This document shows, one piece after another, positions 22,046 through 32,986 of a stretch of DNA of 64,000 bases. A program made the position numbers and the translations under genes. How positions within the stretch are numbered: position 1 is the first letter of the stretch; every line of letters begins with the position of its first letter. The notes under the pieces are model-generated. The model was given only the letters and a program-made list of their open reading frames with translations, had not been told where the DNA came from and did not search any database. Source of the stretch: Septoria linicola (Eukaryota > Ascomycota > Dothideomycetes > Mycosphaerellales > Mycosphaerellaceae); NCBI GenBank assembly GCA_024114885.1, contig CP099419.1, positions 310,001 to 374,000 on the forward strand, given 5' to 3'.

Positions 22046-23060
22046 CTTCGTCCTTGTGTATTCGAGTAGCTAGAGTCGCTCGTTTGTGGTTGACGGTCTG
22101 CTGTTCTTGTATTCAGTCTGGGTGCACAACACTGCCCACTTGCTCCCGTCATCATCGTAGCTGTGGGTCCACCACCATCGGCAAAGGTGTCGGAACTTCA
22201 CACACGCAGGTTCACAACCTGTACTTCACTGCCATGAATCCACTTGTAGTGATCGTCTTGACACCGTGCAAAGGCAGAAGACCGGGCTGCCAACTCCGCT
22301 GGAGACATTGTGGGGATCTTGAGAGTGATCGGGTTTTGAGTGCCGCCAAGCAGAGGCCGACATTGACGTCGTCGAGGATGATATGCTATCCGGTCGAACC
22401 GGTCATGCGTGGTCACTCATAGCCTCCACGGTCATTTCAGCATCATGATGATGTTCCCAGATCTGACTTGGGGATATGCTAGGGTGTGACAGGAATGAAA
22501 GGATAGGCACAGTACTCAGCATGATCTTAACTAGTCAGAGCTTCGATGAGGAAGATGAATGCATGCGGCGTCAGCGCGAACGAGAAGAGGTCTGCAAGTT
22601 CGAATTGTCCCCCTACGAGCATAGCAGAGCATGAGTATCTTGTGTGTTAATGTTGTTGTTGATGCAGGAAAGAAGGCCGGAGGCTGAAGCAAGTCGACAG
22701 GCATGAGGCTATTCGTGGCGTGTGCTGGCCAATCACGTCGCGCCTTTGCCAGGAACAAGCCTCGAGCACAATCAACTTCGGCGCGTGGGAGTACAGAAGG
22801 ATTCGCTTCTGCACAACCGACATTCAGCTGCTGAAATGGCAGAAACGGTAGGCGAGAGCGACGGACTCCCCGTAGAATCTTGGAGGCTAAGTATCGTACC
22901 TGTCTCTTACTCATATCCTACAAGTTCACAGTGGCCGAATTGCTGAGAAGTATAGAAGTGTATCCAAGCAGCATGCAGATGGAATGTTTATGGCGAAAAC
23001 AGGATAGACAGGATATTGTTGGCGGAACGCGCCTTGAGGATTGATCAGATTTGGCTCAAG
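22046..23060. other. Divergent intergenic region
   Basis: About 1 kb between the minus-strand GH28 gene and the plus-strand pepsin-fold gene. No supported gene. If the pepsin-fold protein has a signal-peptide exon it should lie here, but I could not find a convincing one with a matching donor site. Confidence 0.4.
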
Positions 23061-24806
23061 ATGGCTACTAACACCACTATACCAGCGCCGCTATCATGGA
23101 CTCCTTCCTCATATTGGGACGGCAACGATGGGTCCTGGAACAGCTTCATCGTGCAGATTGGGACACCTGCTCAGGAGTTCCGTGTACTTCCCTCGACAGC
23201 AGATCAAGAGACATGGATTCCCGTACCAGAAGGTTGCACTACAGCCTTCCCAGATGATCCAGGGTATTGTGGCTATCCACGAGGGACGATGCCAGTGGAT
23301 GGCTTGAACAGCTCAGGATTCGCAACGAATGAGAGCAGTAGTTGGGAGCAGATTGGCAGCGGAATATATACTCTCAACTCGCAAGAGGCAGAGCTTGGCT
23401 ATGGCGGCAATGGGCTCTACGGGCTGGATACTGTGGTGTGGGGCAACTCCAGCAGTTCAATCAGCTTGACTGGGCAAGTCGTAGCAGGCATAGCAGATCC
23501 ATCGTTCTGGCTAGGCATTGCAGGAATCGGCCCCAAGCCGATCAACTTCACAGAGTTCAACGATCCAATCGACAGCTTTCTCAGTACTCTCGTCAATGAG
23601 AGCAAGATTCCCAGCCTGTCTTGGGCATACACTGCTGGCGCAGCATATCGCGACAGAGCATCAGCATCCTTGACACTTGGCGGACACGATACGAACAGGT
23701 ACACAGGTGGTTTGTCGATCCCTATGGATGCAGACAATTCGAGGCCACTTCTGGCTGCCGTGACGGGAGTCACCGGCGAGAACACTCTCAACGGAACTAT
23801 CAGTCTTTGGGAGCGAGCGACCATGCACTTTATAGACTCAACTGTGCCTCATATCTGGGTCCCAGAAAACACCATCGACTTATGGACATCCGCTTTTGGT
23901 CTGACGTACGATAACGAGACCGATCTCTACCTGGTGAACAACACCATCCACACGCAGCTGCTCGAACTCAACCCTACGATCACATTCACCTTGGGTGCCA
24001 CGACAGGGGCCACAGTAAGCAGTTCACAATCAATCAGACTACCATACGCTGCCTTTGATCTGGAAGCAAGCTATCCCTTCTACACGAACGCTACCAACTA
24101 CTTTCCGATCCGCCGGGCCGCCAACAGCACACAATATACGATAGGAAGGACTTTCTTCCAAGAAGCCTATGTTATAGCAGACTTTGGCAGAAACAACTTC
24201 ACAGTAGCCCAAGCCAGTTTCGACAGTCTCAGCGATCCTCGACTAGTCGCCATATCCCAGCCTCCAGCAAACACCACCACATCACCCACCACCTCTACCT
24301 CCTCAAAAGCCCTCTCCGCCGGCGCCATAGCAGGCATCGCCATCGGTGCAGTCGCTGGCCTCGTTTTCCTCGGCCTTGTCCTCTGGTTCTTCTTCCTCAT
24401 CCGCAAGAAACGCCGCCACCAACAAGACCAACACCACCCACCCTCACCCATCCCACCACCCGCCACCCCAGACCACGACCTCAAACCCACCCTCCACTCC
24501 CACAACTCCGAACTAGCCGCCGACTCCCCCGCCATCCACGAAGCACACGGCAGCAAAGCAATCCTTCACTCCGAACTCGAAAGTCCCCCAATTCACAACG
24601 AAGTCGATGGGAGTACAGCGAAATGGGGAAGTCACGGTGTGCAGGAATTGCATACGCCACCGATACCTGGTAGTGGCAGAGGGTATGGGATGCAGGAATT
24701 GGGTGGGCAGGCGGTGGGGCATGAGAGTGGGTATTTGGTGGAAGCGCCGGGGAGTGAGGGGAGGTGGGCGGAGTTGGAGGGGAGTGAGGCGAGAGAGAAG
24801 AGGTAG
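23061..24806 (+). CDS. Membrane-anchored pepsin-fold (A1-like) protein lacking the catalytic Asp-Thr-Gly motifs
   Basis: A 581-residue protein from the ATG at 23061 (an in-frame upstream codon at 23016 adds 15 residues but no signal peptide). Residues about 15-400 have the A1 aspartic-protease layout: WNSFIVQIGTPAQEFRVLPSTADQETWIP matches the N-lobe active-site strand, and FIDSTVPHIWVP the C-lobe counterpart. The catalytic DTG/DSG is replaced by STA in the first and is DST in the second. About a dozen NxS/T sites follow, then a Thr/Ser-rich stalk, one transmembrane helix (about 430-455, AGAIAGIAIGAVAGLVFLGLVLWFFF, shown here as a position range) and a Lys/Arg stop-transfer with a long Pro/His-rich cytosolic tail. 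This single-pass architecture is common in fungal cell-surface proteins. A catalytically dead surface sensor or binding protein is plausible; function unknown. The missing signal peptide suggests an unseen upstream exon or loss of the secretion signal. Confidence 0.78.
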   Translation: MATNTTIPAPLSWTPSSYWDGNDGSWNSFIVQIGTPAQEFRVLPSTADQETWIPVPEGCTTAFPDDPGYCGYPRGTMPVDGLNSSGFATNESSSWEQIGSGIYTLNSQEAELGYGGNGLYGLDTVVWGNSSSSISLTGQVVAGIADPSFWLGIAGIGPKPINFTEFNDPIDSFLSTLVNESKIPSLSWAYTAGAAYRDRASASLTLGGHDTNRYTGGLSIPMDADNSRPLLAAVTGVTGENTLNGTISLWERATMHFIDSTVPHIWVPENTIDLWTSAFGLTYDNETDLYLVNNTIHTQLLELNPTITFTLGATTGATVSSSQSIRLPYAAFDLEASYPFYTNATNYFPIRRAANSTQYTIGRTFFQEAYVIADFGRNNFTVAQASFDSLSDPRLVAISQPPANTTTSPTTSTSSKALSAGAIAGIAIGAVAGLVFLGLVLWFFFLIRKKRRHQQDQHHPPSPIPPPATPDHDLKPTLHSHNSELAADSPAIHEAHGSKAILHSELESPPIHNEVDGSTAKWGSHGVQELHTPPIPGSGRGYGMQELGGQAVGHESGYLVEAPGSEGRWAELEGSEAREKR

Positions 24807-25127
24807 AGTGCGAGGTAGAACGACTATGCCCGTATTTGCAGAATGTGACGTAGCAGACAAAGCAAGAGAAAACGACGCACACAAAGTCTGCTCAAGTGCA
24901 TCGCTGTCATCAGCTTCTCTTTCTTCTCGCCACCATAAGCACAGTCTCACGGCCGGATTGCACAGATTCTCGTGTCAGTAGAGCTTGGCAGGACTGTGTG
25001 TTGTACGAGGATCCACGGCTGGCGCCACTCCGGTCAGCAGATTCGGAGGAAGCTGTTATAAAAATGAACCATAGCATTGCCATAGCTCGAAGTCTCTTGT
25101 TATAGAAAAGTGGAAAGACTGACTGGC
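24807..25127. other. Convergent 3' spacer
   Basis: About 320 bases between the 3' ends of the pepsin-fold gene and the DUF3433 remnant. Nothing recognised. Confidence 0.5.
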
Positions 25128-27107
25128 CTACACCCCTTCATCCTCATGCACAAGGGCAAACGCCTGTCCAGACTCCCCTTGACCAGCCTCATTACGCGAA
25201 GCATTTCCTCTATTCTTCTTCCTCGCTTTAAACCCTCTCGTGCTCGGCGGCACCCTCTCCACCCAGTTCGTTTGCACCTGATCATCCCCGCGTCGCGATA
25301 TATCAAAGCCAATACGTCGCTGCCCGTCGCTCGATCTGCAAAGTCCGAGGAGATACTTATGTCGCCAGAGCTTTATCGTCGAATACAGCCTTTGCTTGTC
25401 GTGCCGATTGGAGCACGAGACCATCGACTCACTGCTATTGATTCGACCGTTATGGCAAATTGCCCATAGATCGAGTAGCGTCATTTTCGGCCGGGGAAGA
25501 CGTCGTTTCTCGAGAGGGAAAGAGCACAGTAGTAGGACCAAGCAGGCTAGTAGCAGGACTGATGTTGCGGAAAAGGCGAACATGGAAAATTCGCACATCA
25601 CACATCACGACAGATATCCTGGGCCCGTCTTCTCCGACTAATGGAACACTAGTGATCATTGGGATTCCGTACAGAAGGAGAACCAGGAGCTCCGGCAAAG
25701 ACCCCAGGATGGAGTAGCTGCAGACTTTCCAGTAGCCACGATCGAAGGCGTCCTTGGATACCGCGAACGGTGATCTGCTAAGGTATTCGAGCAGTATACA
25801 ATCTTTCGCGTCACACTCTTGCCGACTCATGTTGTACAGTGGTTGCATGAAGCGATGGACTGGGTCGAGTGCAGCTATTCCATATGGCACCATGCTGATG
25901 AGCAGAGCAGGTATCACGCCAAAAATTGCGTTGGCAGCAAGAACTTTGAGATATTGGTGCTCTGAGGAGTCACCGCCTCCTTTGATAATCCAGGTCTTTC
26001 CTGTGTGGCTGAGTGTGATATTGTTACCTTCTGCAAGAGCCGTGATATTCAGCCAATCTACGCGATCGAGGTATCGTCGTTGGTCGTGAGTCGCCAGTAT
26101 CCAAGTCGGTACCGTGCATATCGACACTGTTCCGGAATTTCCTGGACCAGTCGCCCATTTGCAGAAACGTCCATGGGAATGTCGAAGAACTGGAAGAGCA
26201 CCATGACGTCCACCAGTGAGTCCGGGGGCTAGTCGCGCCACATGCCTGTCTGACGTTCCCAAAGCCACCAAGTCAATCCTAGCATGTAGCACAACATCAT
26301 GCCATAGTATGCAATCAATGGCAGGGCGACTCCTTTATGGACATAGATTTCCTAACTCGAGCCAGTATTGACGGCTGCCAGCAAGAGTCCCTTGTACATG
26401 ATCAGGATCGCACTGATGGAGAGTAGAAACGTGACCGTCCATGTCCCTTTCGTGTTTGCTTTCTGCAGAACGCGCCAGTATTATGACAATACTGTTCGCT
26501 GAGCTGTACTCGACCTCGCATCATCGGCCATGTTGATGTAGGGCAGCATCTTAAGGAGATCTTGAGTGACACTCTTTACAAGGAAGGCACTGATGGCGCC
26601 GATCACCGCTGGACCGTACTTCACAGCTAGGTAGTAGCTGTCCGCGTGCACAGCGTATGCAATCCTGGACTCTGGCACATATGCCAGACATGATACTCCA
26701 GCAGTCAAGCCGACGTAGAGGAAGAATAGAGTGATTGTAGCTGTCCGGGTGATCATCGCTGGTCGATAGTCTAGTGGTGGGTAGCCTGGAGGTGGTTCGA
26801 TTGGTAGAAACTTGAGATGGCCAACGTTATTTCCAACGAGCAGTGAAGAGCGCTGCATGCCCGAGTTATTACGGCTCACTTCTCGAGGAAGTCTTGATTC
26901 ATGGCGACTGAAATGGCCGTTTGGCACATTGTGATCGTAATCCACATATGGCGAGTGGTTGTGGGCTGGTTCATAAGATGCCTGTTGTTGCCATGTGGGA
27001 AGTCGTAGCAATGGGGGTTGTTGCCTTGATGCCGAAACGTTGTATTGACTGCTCATGTCGACCTTTCGGCGTGAAGTGAAGCACGATGAATTGCCAGGCG
27101 AAGGCAA
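25128..27107 (-). pseudogene. DUF3433 multi-pass membrane protein remnant with several in-frame stops
   Basis: Fungal DUF3433 proteins are large multi-pass membrane proteins of unknown function. The N-terminal part (27107-26484) carries a Pro-rich cytosolic segment (PPPGYPPLDYRPAM), a membrane helix and the AVKYGPAVIGAISAFLVKSVTQDLLKMLPY block. TAA at 26483-26481 is followed in the same frame by YWRVLQKANTKGTWTVTFLLSISA. TAG at 26354-26352 and 26231-26229 interrupt the same frame, which continues with DSLVDVMVLFQFFDIP and a degraded RYRLGYW motif, then stops at 26060-26058. Another frame (to 25450) carries the second half: VIPALLISMVPYGIAALDPVHRFMQPLYNMS. A third frame (25601-25128) carries the C-terminal PRPKMTLLDLWAICHNG and GQRRIGFD signatures. 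At least four stops and two frame changes make it a clear pseudogene. All four stops can be derived by CpA-to-TpA change. Confidence 0.85.
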
Positions 27108-27603
27108 TGCCTCAGTCTTAAAATGCGTGTTGCATCAGGCTGTGCGCGAGGAGGCCGCGGTCGCGACCCGTTCATGACAGCATGCAGACTGCCTGTGTAG
27201 GAGCAATGCCTTCACGACTACTCTGCTGCATTGCGTTTGGCTTGCTGCATGGTGTGCTGGTGAAGAGTCTGATTGGTGTAGCGACCAATGTGGCGGCCAC
27301 GAACGCATGCGGGCTCGGCACAGAGCACCATTTTGGCCTAAGCCTGATGCTAGCTGCCGCTACTTGCATAATTGGCGTCCTTTCTGTCGTGACCCCAAGG
27401 CTTCGTCTCGTCTGGTGTGACACGCATTATACGCGGACGGAGGATGTTCGAAGACATGGACGGAGTGCTCGTGGCGACTCGTCCTGCCAGACGTTGTGGT
27501 GCCTGCCTGCAGAGATGGCGAGCTGTTGCCATCATGCTTACTCTTGAGCTACACACTTTGCTATAGCAAGTGTAATATGCCGTGGCTGCTACCTGTTTCT
27601 CGT
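27108..27603. other. Intergenic spacer
   Basis: About 500 bases. Contains the promoter side of the DUF3433 remnant and the 3' flank of the coiled-coil gene. A plus-strand 121-codon ORF (27182-27547) has no domain and is not called. Confidence 0.45.
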
Positions 27604-29693
27604 TCAGATCATACCCTCCTTCCCATCATACACAAACCCCACAATCTTCCTCCCAACCTTTCTCGGCGGCGGAATCACGACATGATCGCACGCGCCCTTC
27701 TCTTTCGCCGTGATACTCAACGCCAACTCACGCAACACATTGACCATATCCCATTGTCCAGCCATCAATTCTCGGACTTGCGAAGATGTCGCATCGAGGC
27801 GCTTTTCCAGTAATTTGTCCTTTTCGATGTCAGTTTTCCTGTCCAGTTCTGCTTGTCGTGTTTCCGTCAAGACGCGCGTGAGGGCACGGAGGTGCTCGTT
27901 TGTGGTGTAGATGATATCGTGAGTCTTATTGTCCATGAATGGTGCTACTGCTGGCGGTGGTAGTGATGGCGGAACAGATTGTTTGTCTCGCAGAATCTTG
28001 ATCGCGTTGGCATTCTGCTCGGTCACAGCTTGAATCTTGCTGAGATGTGATGATAGTGCTGACATGATGAACTTCGTGTCGCCGGTTCCTGGACTTTGCG
28101 CTTGGAAATAGCCTGTCGTCTTTTCTAAGCTTGCATGTACGCGATCGAGGCGGTCTGTCATTGGGCTGAAATCGATGTCTGTCGCTCTGCTGGTAGCTGC
28201 CACTGGGCTTACAGTCTTCTGTAGCTCAATGAAATTTCTAATCTGCTCTGTGTTCTCTGTCGTGGTTTCTCGTATCGCGTCCATGTGCTCTGCCACGGGC
28301 GTGAAGTCAACTTCGCCGCCTGTCTGCTCTACTGCTTCCTTCGTCTCAATCTGCGCCTGCAGAATGCGATCGAGCGTCTCGCCATTGGCCTTTGCGGCTT
28401 GCAGTGAGTCGTCCTTGTCGTCCCGCAAGATCTCCAGCAGAGCATTTGTGTGCAAATTCTGCTTCTCCACAGCTTCCTGTATCCTCGCGAGACTTTCGGA
28501 GATTGGGAGGAGGTCAAGTTGGTTCTTGTATCGTGCTTCAGCGTCCGCATTCGATTTCTCATCGAGAAGCTTATTGGTAAGCATTGAATTCTGTTCGATA
28601 GCCTCTTGCATTTTTTCGAGCGTTGCCGTCAATGGCGTGAAGTCGATGCTTGGAGCAGGTTGTGATCGGAGACTGTCCTTTCTTGCAGTAGACGTCTGGC
28701 CCAGCGTTCGATTGACACGATCAAGATGCGCCGAGAGCTGCAAGAGATCCACTCGATCTTCTCTGCGTCTGCTCGATACGTCCTCCAATGCAGCCGTCAA
28801 TCTCTGCTCATGCTCAAACTGCTTCTTGGACATGTTCTCCATAAATTCCACATTCCGTGCCATCATATCCGTCAGCTTGCCAAAGTGCACTGCCATGGCA
28901 CTCGTGTCGAAATAGCCATTGCTACTGTTGTGATGCGTCTTCTCTTCATGCTCCCTGAGCTTGCTGATATGTTCCGTGTTTCGCTCCGTCGACCGCAACA
29001 TCCTCTCGAATCGCGCTTCCAAGTCTTCAAATGTTGCGTCCTGCTCTTTCGATTGTCGAGGCGATTGATGCAAGTCGTCTGGGCCTGATACGCTCTTACC
29101 GAGCACATTTCCCATCTCGTCTTGAATAGGTATGATAGCCGGCCCTGCACCATCAATGCCCTCAGATCCTGCGCCGGACAATATAGTATACATCCACTTG
29201 CTTTTCAGACGCTCAAATGCTGGATGCTTCCTAGCTCGAAGCAGTAGGTCAGATTGTCCAAAGCTAAAGAGCTGCAGACTTGGTCGCGAGCAGCCCGAGA
29301 AGTTCGCCTGGATCAGTAGCCACCATTCGCTCGCTGTCGAGACCGAGGCGAACGTCAAAAGATAGCAGGTCGCTGCTTCATCTGTCTAGCGGAGCGGAGC
29401 TATTAGCGCTATACTGCGCAATCAGGAACTAGGTCGCATACCTTGCGCGCATAAGCATAGAACAGATTCCCTTCGCCGCTCTTCACGACCTGAGCTACAC
29501 TCGGCTGCGAGGCTGGTCGCGAGAGCGCGGATGGACGTTCCGATCCACCACTGGCAGTATTCGTTTGCGATTCTAATCCTTCCTCTTCTGCGACAGTCCT
29601 CATCTGTTGCTGACCATGCGGAACCGCCTTCAGACTCCCAGTAGTTCTTCGTCGTTTCGGAGTCAACCAAGAGAGTTTGTCCTTCTCAGGCAT
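27604..29693 (-). CDS. Long coiled-coil protein with imperfect repeats, two exons
   Basis: Exons 29693-29442 and 29385-27604 (56-nt intron, GTATGC...GCTAG) join in phase 0 to 677 residues. Residues 1-80 are basic and disordered, with a nuclear-localisation-like PKRRR. About 80-165 form a conserved-looking globular segment (YARK then TDEAATCYLLTFASVSTASEWWLLIQ). From about 200 onward it is almost entirely helical. Within the helical part a unit recurs, roughly every 60-70 residues, starting with a short DFTP/DLLP/DFSP box and running into a heptad helix: IDFTPLTATLEKMQEAIEQN, LDLLPISESLARIQEAVEKQ, VDFTPVAEHMDAIRETTTEN, IDFSPMTDRLDRVHASLEKT and a degenerate MSALSSHLSKIQAVTEQN. The repeats look like internal duplication of a scaffold. 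The C-terminus is basic (PPPRKVGRKIVGF). I do not recognise a named family; an oligomeric scaffold is inferred. Confidence 0.82.
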
Positions 29694-30248
29694 GTTCCTG
29701 CAGTGTTACCTCCTCCAGTGTAAAGAGAGCTGTGTCAGTTGAGACAATGTGATTGTTTCTTCCGCTTAACCAGGAAATAGAAGGAAAACGCGACCACGAT
29801 CCTACCGCTTGTGTACCGGATTCTCCAGTGTGCTACTTTGTGCTCTGATGACATGGTGATGTCGGCGAATGAGCTGGGAGGATGGAGACTTGGGTGGTGT
29901 GGAACAGGGAAGAGGACAACCTCCCCTGCGGAGTGACGTTGTGCGTGCCAGGATTGAGAGAGCAGCCACGCGACTTGTGCATTGGTACTCTGTATGCTAA
30001 CACTGGACTGACAACAACAACGATCGTTTGCTACCGAGGGGTGAAACATGGTTGACGATAGTTTGAGAAAACGTAGCAGTACGATTGTAGGAGGGCGAAG
30101 GACGAATGAGTTGGTAAATGGCTCTTGTAATCTACACGCTAATGACGACCACTGATCGACAACGACTATTAGGTATATCAAGCATGTTCTCGTTCCATGA
30201 TGCAGTCCGTACTGTACAATGCAAAGATCATCAATCGTTGACATGCCA
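29694..30248. other. Intergenic spacer upstream of the coiled-coil gene
   Basis: About 550 bases; a 169-codon minus-strand ORF here (29735-30244) is rich in Cys, Ser and His without a pattern and I treat it as chance. Confidence 0.4.
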
Positions 30249-30860
30249 TCATCTGTACTTGCAGTCGCAACCGTAGCATGCGATCTCCTCTCGACGCGGC
30301 CGCACGCTTAAGATTCTTCTGAACTTGGTGAGCCTTCGCCTGAACCAGCTTGGGCACTGATGTCTGTCTTCTCGCTTGCTGAGTTCAATATATTGGTCCC
30401 TCTGTTGCATGTCTAGCCAGCCGGAGCGTGCTGTGTCTTGTGCAAAGCCTTCTGACCATGCTGCTGGCACGGGTGGCGTGGGATTGATGTTCCAACCTGT
30501 TGGTGGAGGTGTTGGTAGGGACCATCTTGCTGACAGAATTTGTCGTGCGCGCCACCTTGGTGATACAGGCTCGTCTGGCGTTTGAGGCGGCGTTGGCGAC
30601 ATCGATGTATCCAGAGCCGGTATTGCTGATCTGCTAGGGATGACCTGATGAGGAATGTTGACAGGCTCCACGCTGTTGTAGACATAGCCCGGTTGGTACA
30701 GCCTCAGCTGTGGCATGCTTCTTGAAGAGGGCAGGCATTCTTTTTGTTGGTCTGGCTGGATGTAGATTGGTTGAGACATGTTGAAGGAGGGCTCCAAAGT
30801 TGTGTTCATATCTGAAGAGCACCGAAAGCTGCTCATATACTTGTTCTGCTTGAAATGCAT
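30249..30860 (-). CDS. Hypothetical small proline-rich protein with Cys-rich basic C-terminus
   Basis: A 203-residue ORF without recognised domain. Several Met codons near the N-terminus make the start uncertain (30860 or slightly inside). The middle is Pro/Ser-rich (SMSPTPPQTPDEPVSPRWRAR, TPPPTGWNINPTPPVPAAW), typical of disordered, phosphorylatable linker; the SP and TP dipeptides are candidate proline-directed kinase sites. The C-terminus is strongly basic and ends EEIACYGCDCKYR with three closely spaced cysteines. Composition is coherent along its length, which is why I call it, but no homolog comes to mind. It stands alone between long spacers. Confidence 0.5.
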   Translation of the reverse strand: MHFKQNKYMSSFRCSSDMNTTLEPSFNMSQPIYIQPDQQKECLPSSRSMPQLRLYQPGYVYNSVEPVNIPHQVIPSRSAIPALDTSMSPTPPQTPDEPVSPRWRARQILSARWSLPTPPPTGWNINPTPPVPAAWSEGFAQDTARSGWLDMQQRDQYIELSKREDRHQCPSWFRRRLTKFRRILSVRPRREEIACYGCDCKYR

Positions 30861-32986
30861 CGTAGAATGAATCGCTGACTGTCAGTCTTCTGTTTTGTGG
30901 TCGACTGAGCCAACATGCCTATCATCAGACATCCATGCATATCTGCAGCGATCAGTGAAGTATGCGGATGTAAATCGGCAAGACTAAAGGTTTGAACCAA
31001 TGACTTTTTGCAGTGGTGATTGTTTCCAGAAAGAACGGAGATTGGGCTTAAAAGACAGCTGATTGACAGCACAAAATATGAGCGCTTGGCTATTCGAATG
31101 CTGTGCAAAGCTGCAAACACTCACATAGGTCGGCTACGCGCCACTGCTTGCGGTGCCTACTGTGTTGGCTCATCCATGCCCTGGTGGAGATGCATCGCGG
31201 CTGGCAGTAGTAGAACAACCATTCTCTGACAAACAGTTTAGAATTCTTGACTAGTGTCCATATTCGTCGGTACACTGATCAATCAGAAGCGACCATATCG
31301 TCGCATTAGACACTTCTTCTCGGATGCAATGGCCATAGCGGCATTTCTGTTAATGCCCCATATGGAGTGATTATGTTGGATGTACTGTATACTTGCACGT
31401 GACGAAGCCGGTCTTGTCTTCTACTCCGCTTGCACTGATGTCGCGAACGAGATGTCACGAGTCAATACTGTTGGTCACCTGGACGATGCTTCTGCCAGTA
31501 CAGCTCCGAGCACCATCACAACTGAGAAATGGCTGGGCTCGAACAATCATGATTGGCTGTGTGTACGACCACCTTACCGCTTTAGTAGCATGCTTTGCTC
31601 GCAAATATGGGCGTTCGAAGCTTGTCTGAAAATTCGGCCTTCGAGAAGGACATCCCTGCGTGAGTGTATGGCATTGATCTGCCATGTAGCAAATCTCCGG
31701 GCGTTTGTAGCAGGTTCAGTCGCACGACTGTTCCGATTCTCCTATGCCGACGGTACATGCAGTCTGCGTGTCTGGAAGATCCTGTTCTGAACGAACGACA
31801 GTAATGCGCCTGTTGGTGCTGAGTACCCTCAGCAGCTCGCATACCTGCAGAGAGATCTGTGGCTGTTGCCACGACTTCTGTTCTCCGCATTGATTGAAGG
31901 TATAAAAGTACGGTCGGCGACCTCGACCTCGGGGATGTCACTTTGTTGGCTCGGTCAGTTTGTTGGGATGAAAGTCCACTGCGACTCAGTCGCGGGATGA
32001 TGGGGAGCAGGTGGACATTATTGTTGAGAAGGACAAGACTCGAGTAACTAGTGTTGGCGGGAATGCTTCGGCTCGAACTGCAAGTGCTGCCTCCACATTT
32101 CACGATCTCTCCTATTTTTGGGCTGTCCATGGTCAGAACCCTGCGTTTGTCGGAACTCTCTATCCGAGCAGATCATGTCGCAGCAGCTTGGATTTGTATT
32201 GATCACGTCTCATGGGCAAACGAAGCTATTGAGCTGGAGGTGGACACTTCGGGTGTCTATCGAGAGAGGTGTGAAGACGGTAGACGTTCGCAGCAGTTGC
32301 AACCGTCGATGACCTGCAGCTACGGTGCCCGTATCGGCACTGCAGATGTGATGGGTCGATGGATAGGAATACGACGATGCGGCTCTGGCTACTGGCTTGA
32401 CTTTACGGGTACTCCCTAGGCGTGCATGGCATTTGCGCAACGCAGCTCAGCCAGAGCAGTCCAATTGGACACTCTCCATCGCCTGCCCACGCCCGCAAGG
32501 CTGGATTTTCATGCTCATCGCCGGTGGTGCCAGCAGCAGGCTAGAAGACGGCGGGAGAAGGCGTTTAAACTGCCGGCACAAGTGTGATGTGCTCACGCTT
32601 GTCAGCGAGGATTCCTTTCGCGCTCAAAGAAGCTGCAGACTTGATTGATCATCTCGACGCCGCCGTACACGACTCTTATCCACGGCTAGAACTTGCTCGC
32701 AGCATGACCTGTGGTTGCCAAGCTGTCAGAGTCGTCTGCATGTATACCCAAGATCATCGCCTTTGATCGCTGAGGTGAGCGTCCCGGACGAACGAGAGCA
32801 CAGAGTTCAGCCATGCCACACAGTGCACACAGCTCTTTGTCGACGAACTTTTGAGATAGAGAGAGGCATGACAAGTTAAAGTTCAGTACCTGGTTGTCGC
32901 TTCAAACCACTGGTGCACGGCGAACGAGGATCTTGCATGCATTGGGCCAGTTTCGGATCGCCATTCGCACGGATCTCTGCATCACC
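30861..32986. other. Long intergenic spacer, no gene recognised
   Basis: About 2.1 kb with short ORFs on both strands (longest 182 codons, minus strand, 31582-32130), none with a motif or plausible exon partners. The right end is the leader of the WD40-like gene. No transposon ends or RIP composition. Confidence 0.45.

Noticed and set aside
29735..30244. 169-codon minus-strand ORF upstream of the coiled-coil gene
   Set aside because: No motif, unusual composition, lies in a promoter region.
31582..32130. 182-codon minus-strand ORF
   Set aside because: Low-information sequence with overlapping plus-strand ORFs; no homology pattern recognised.
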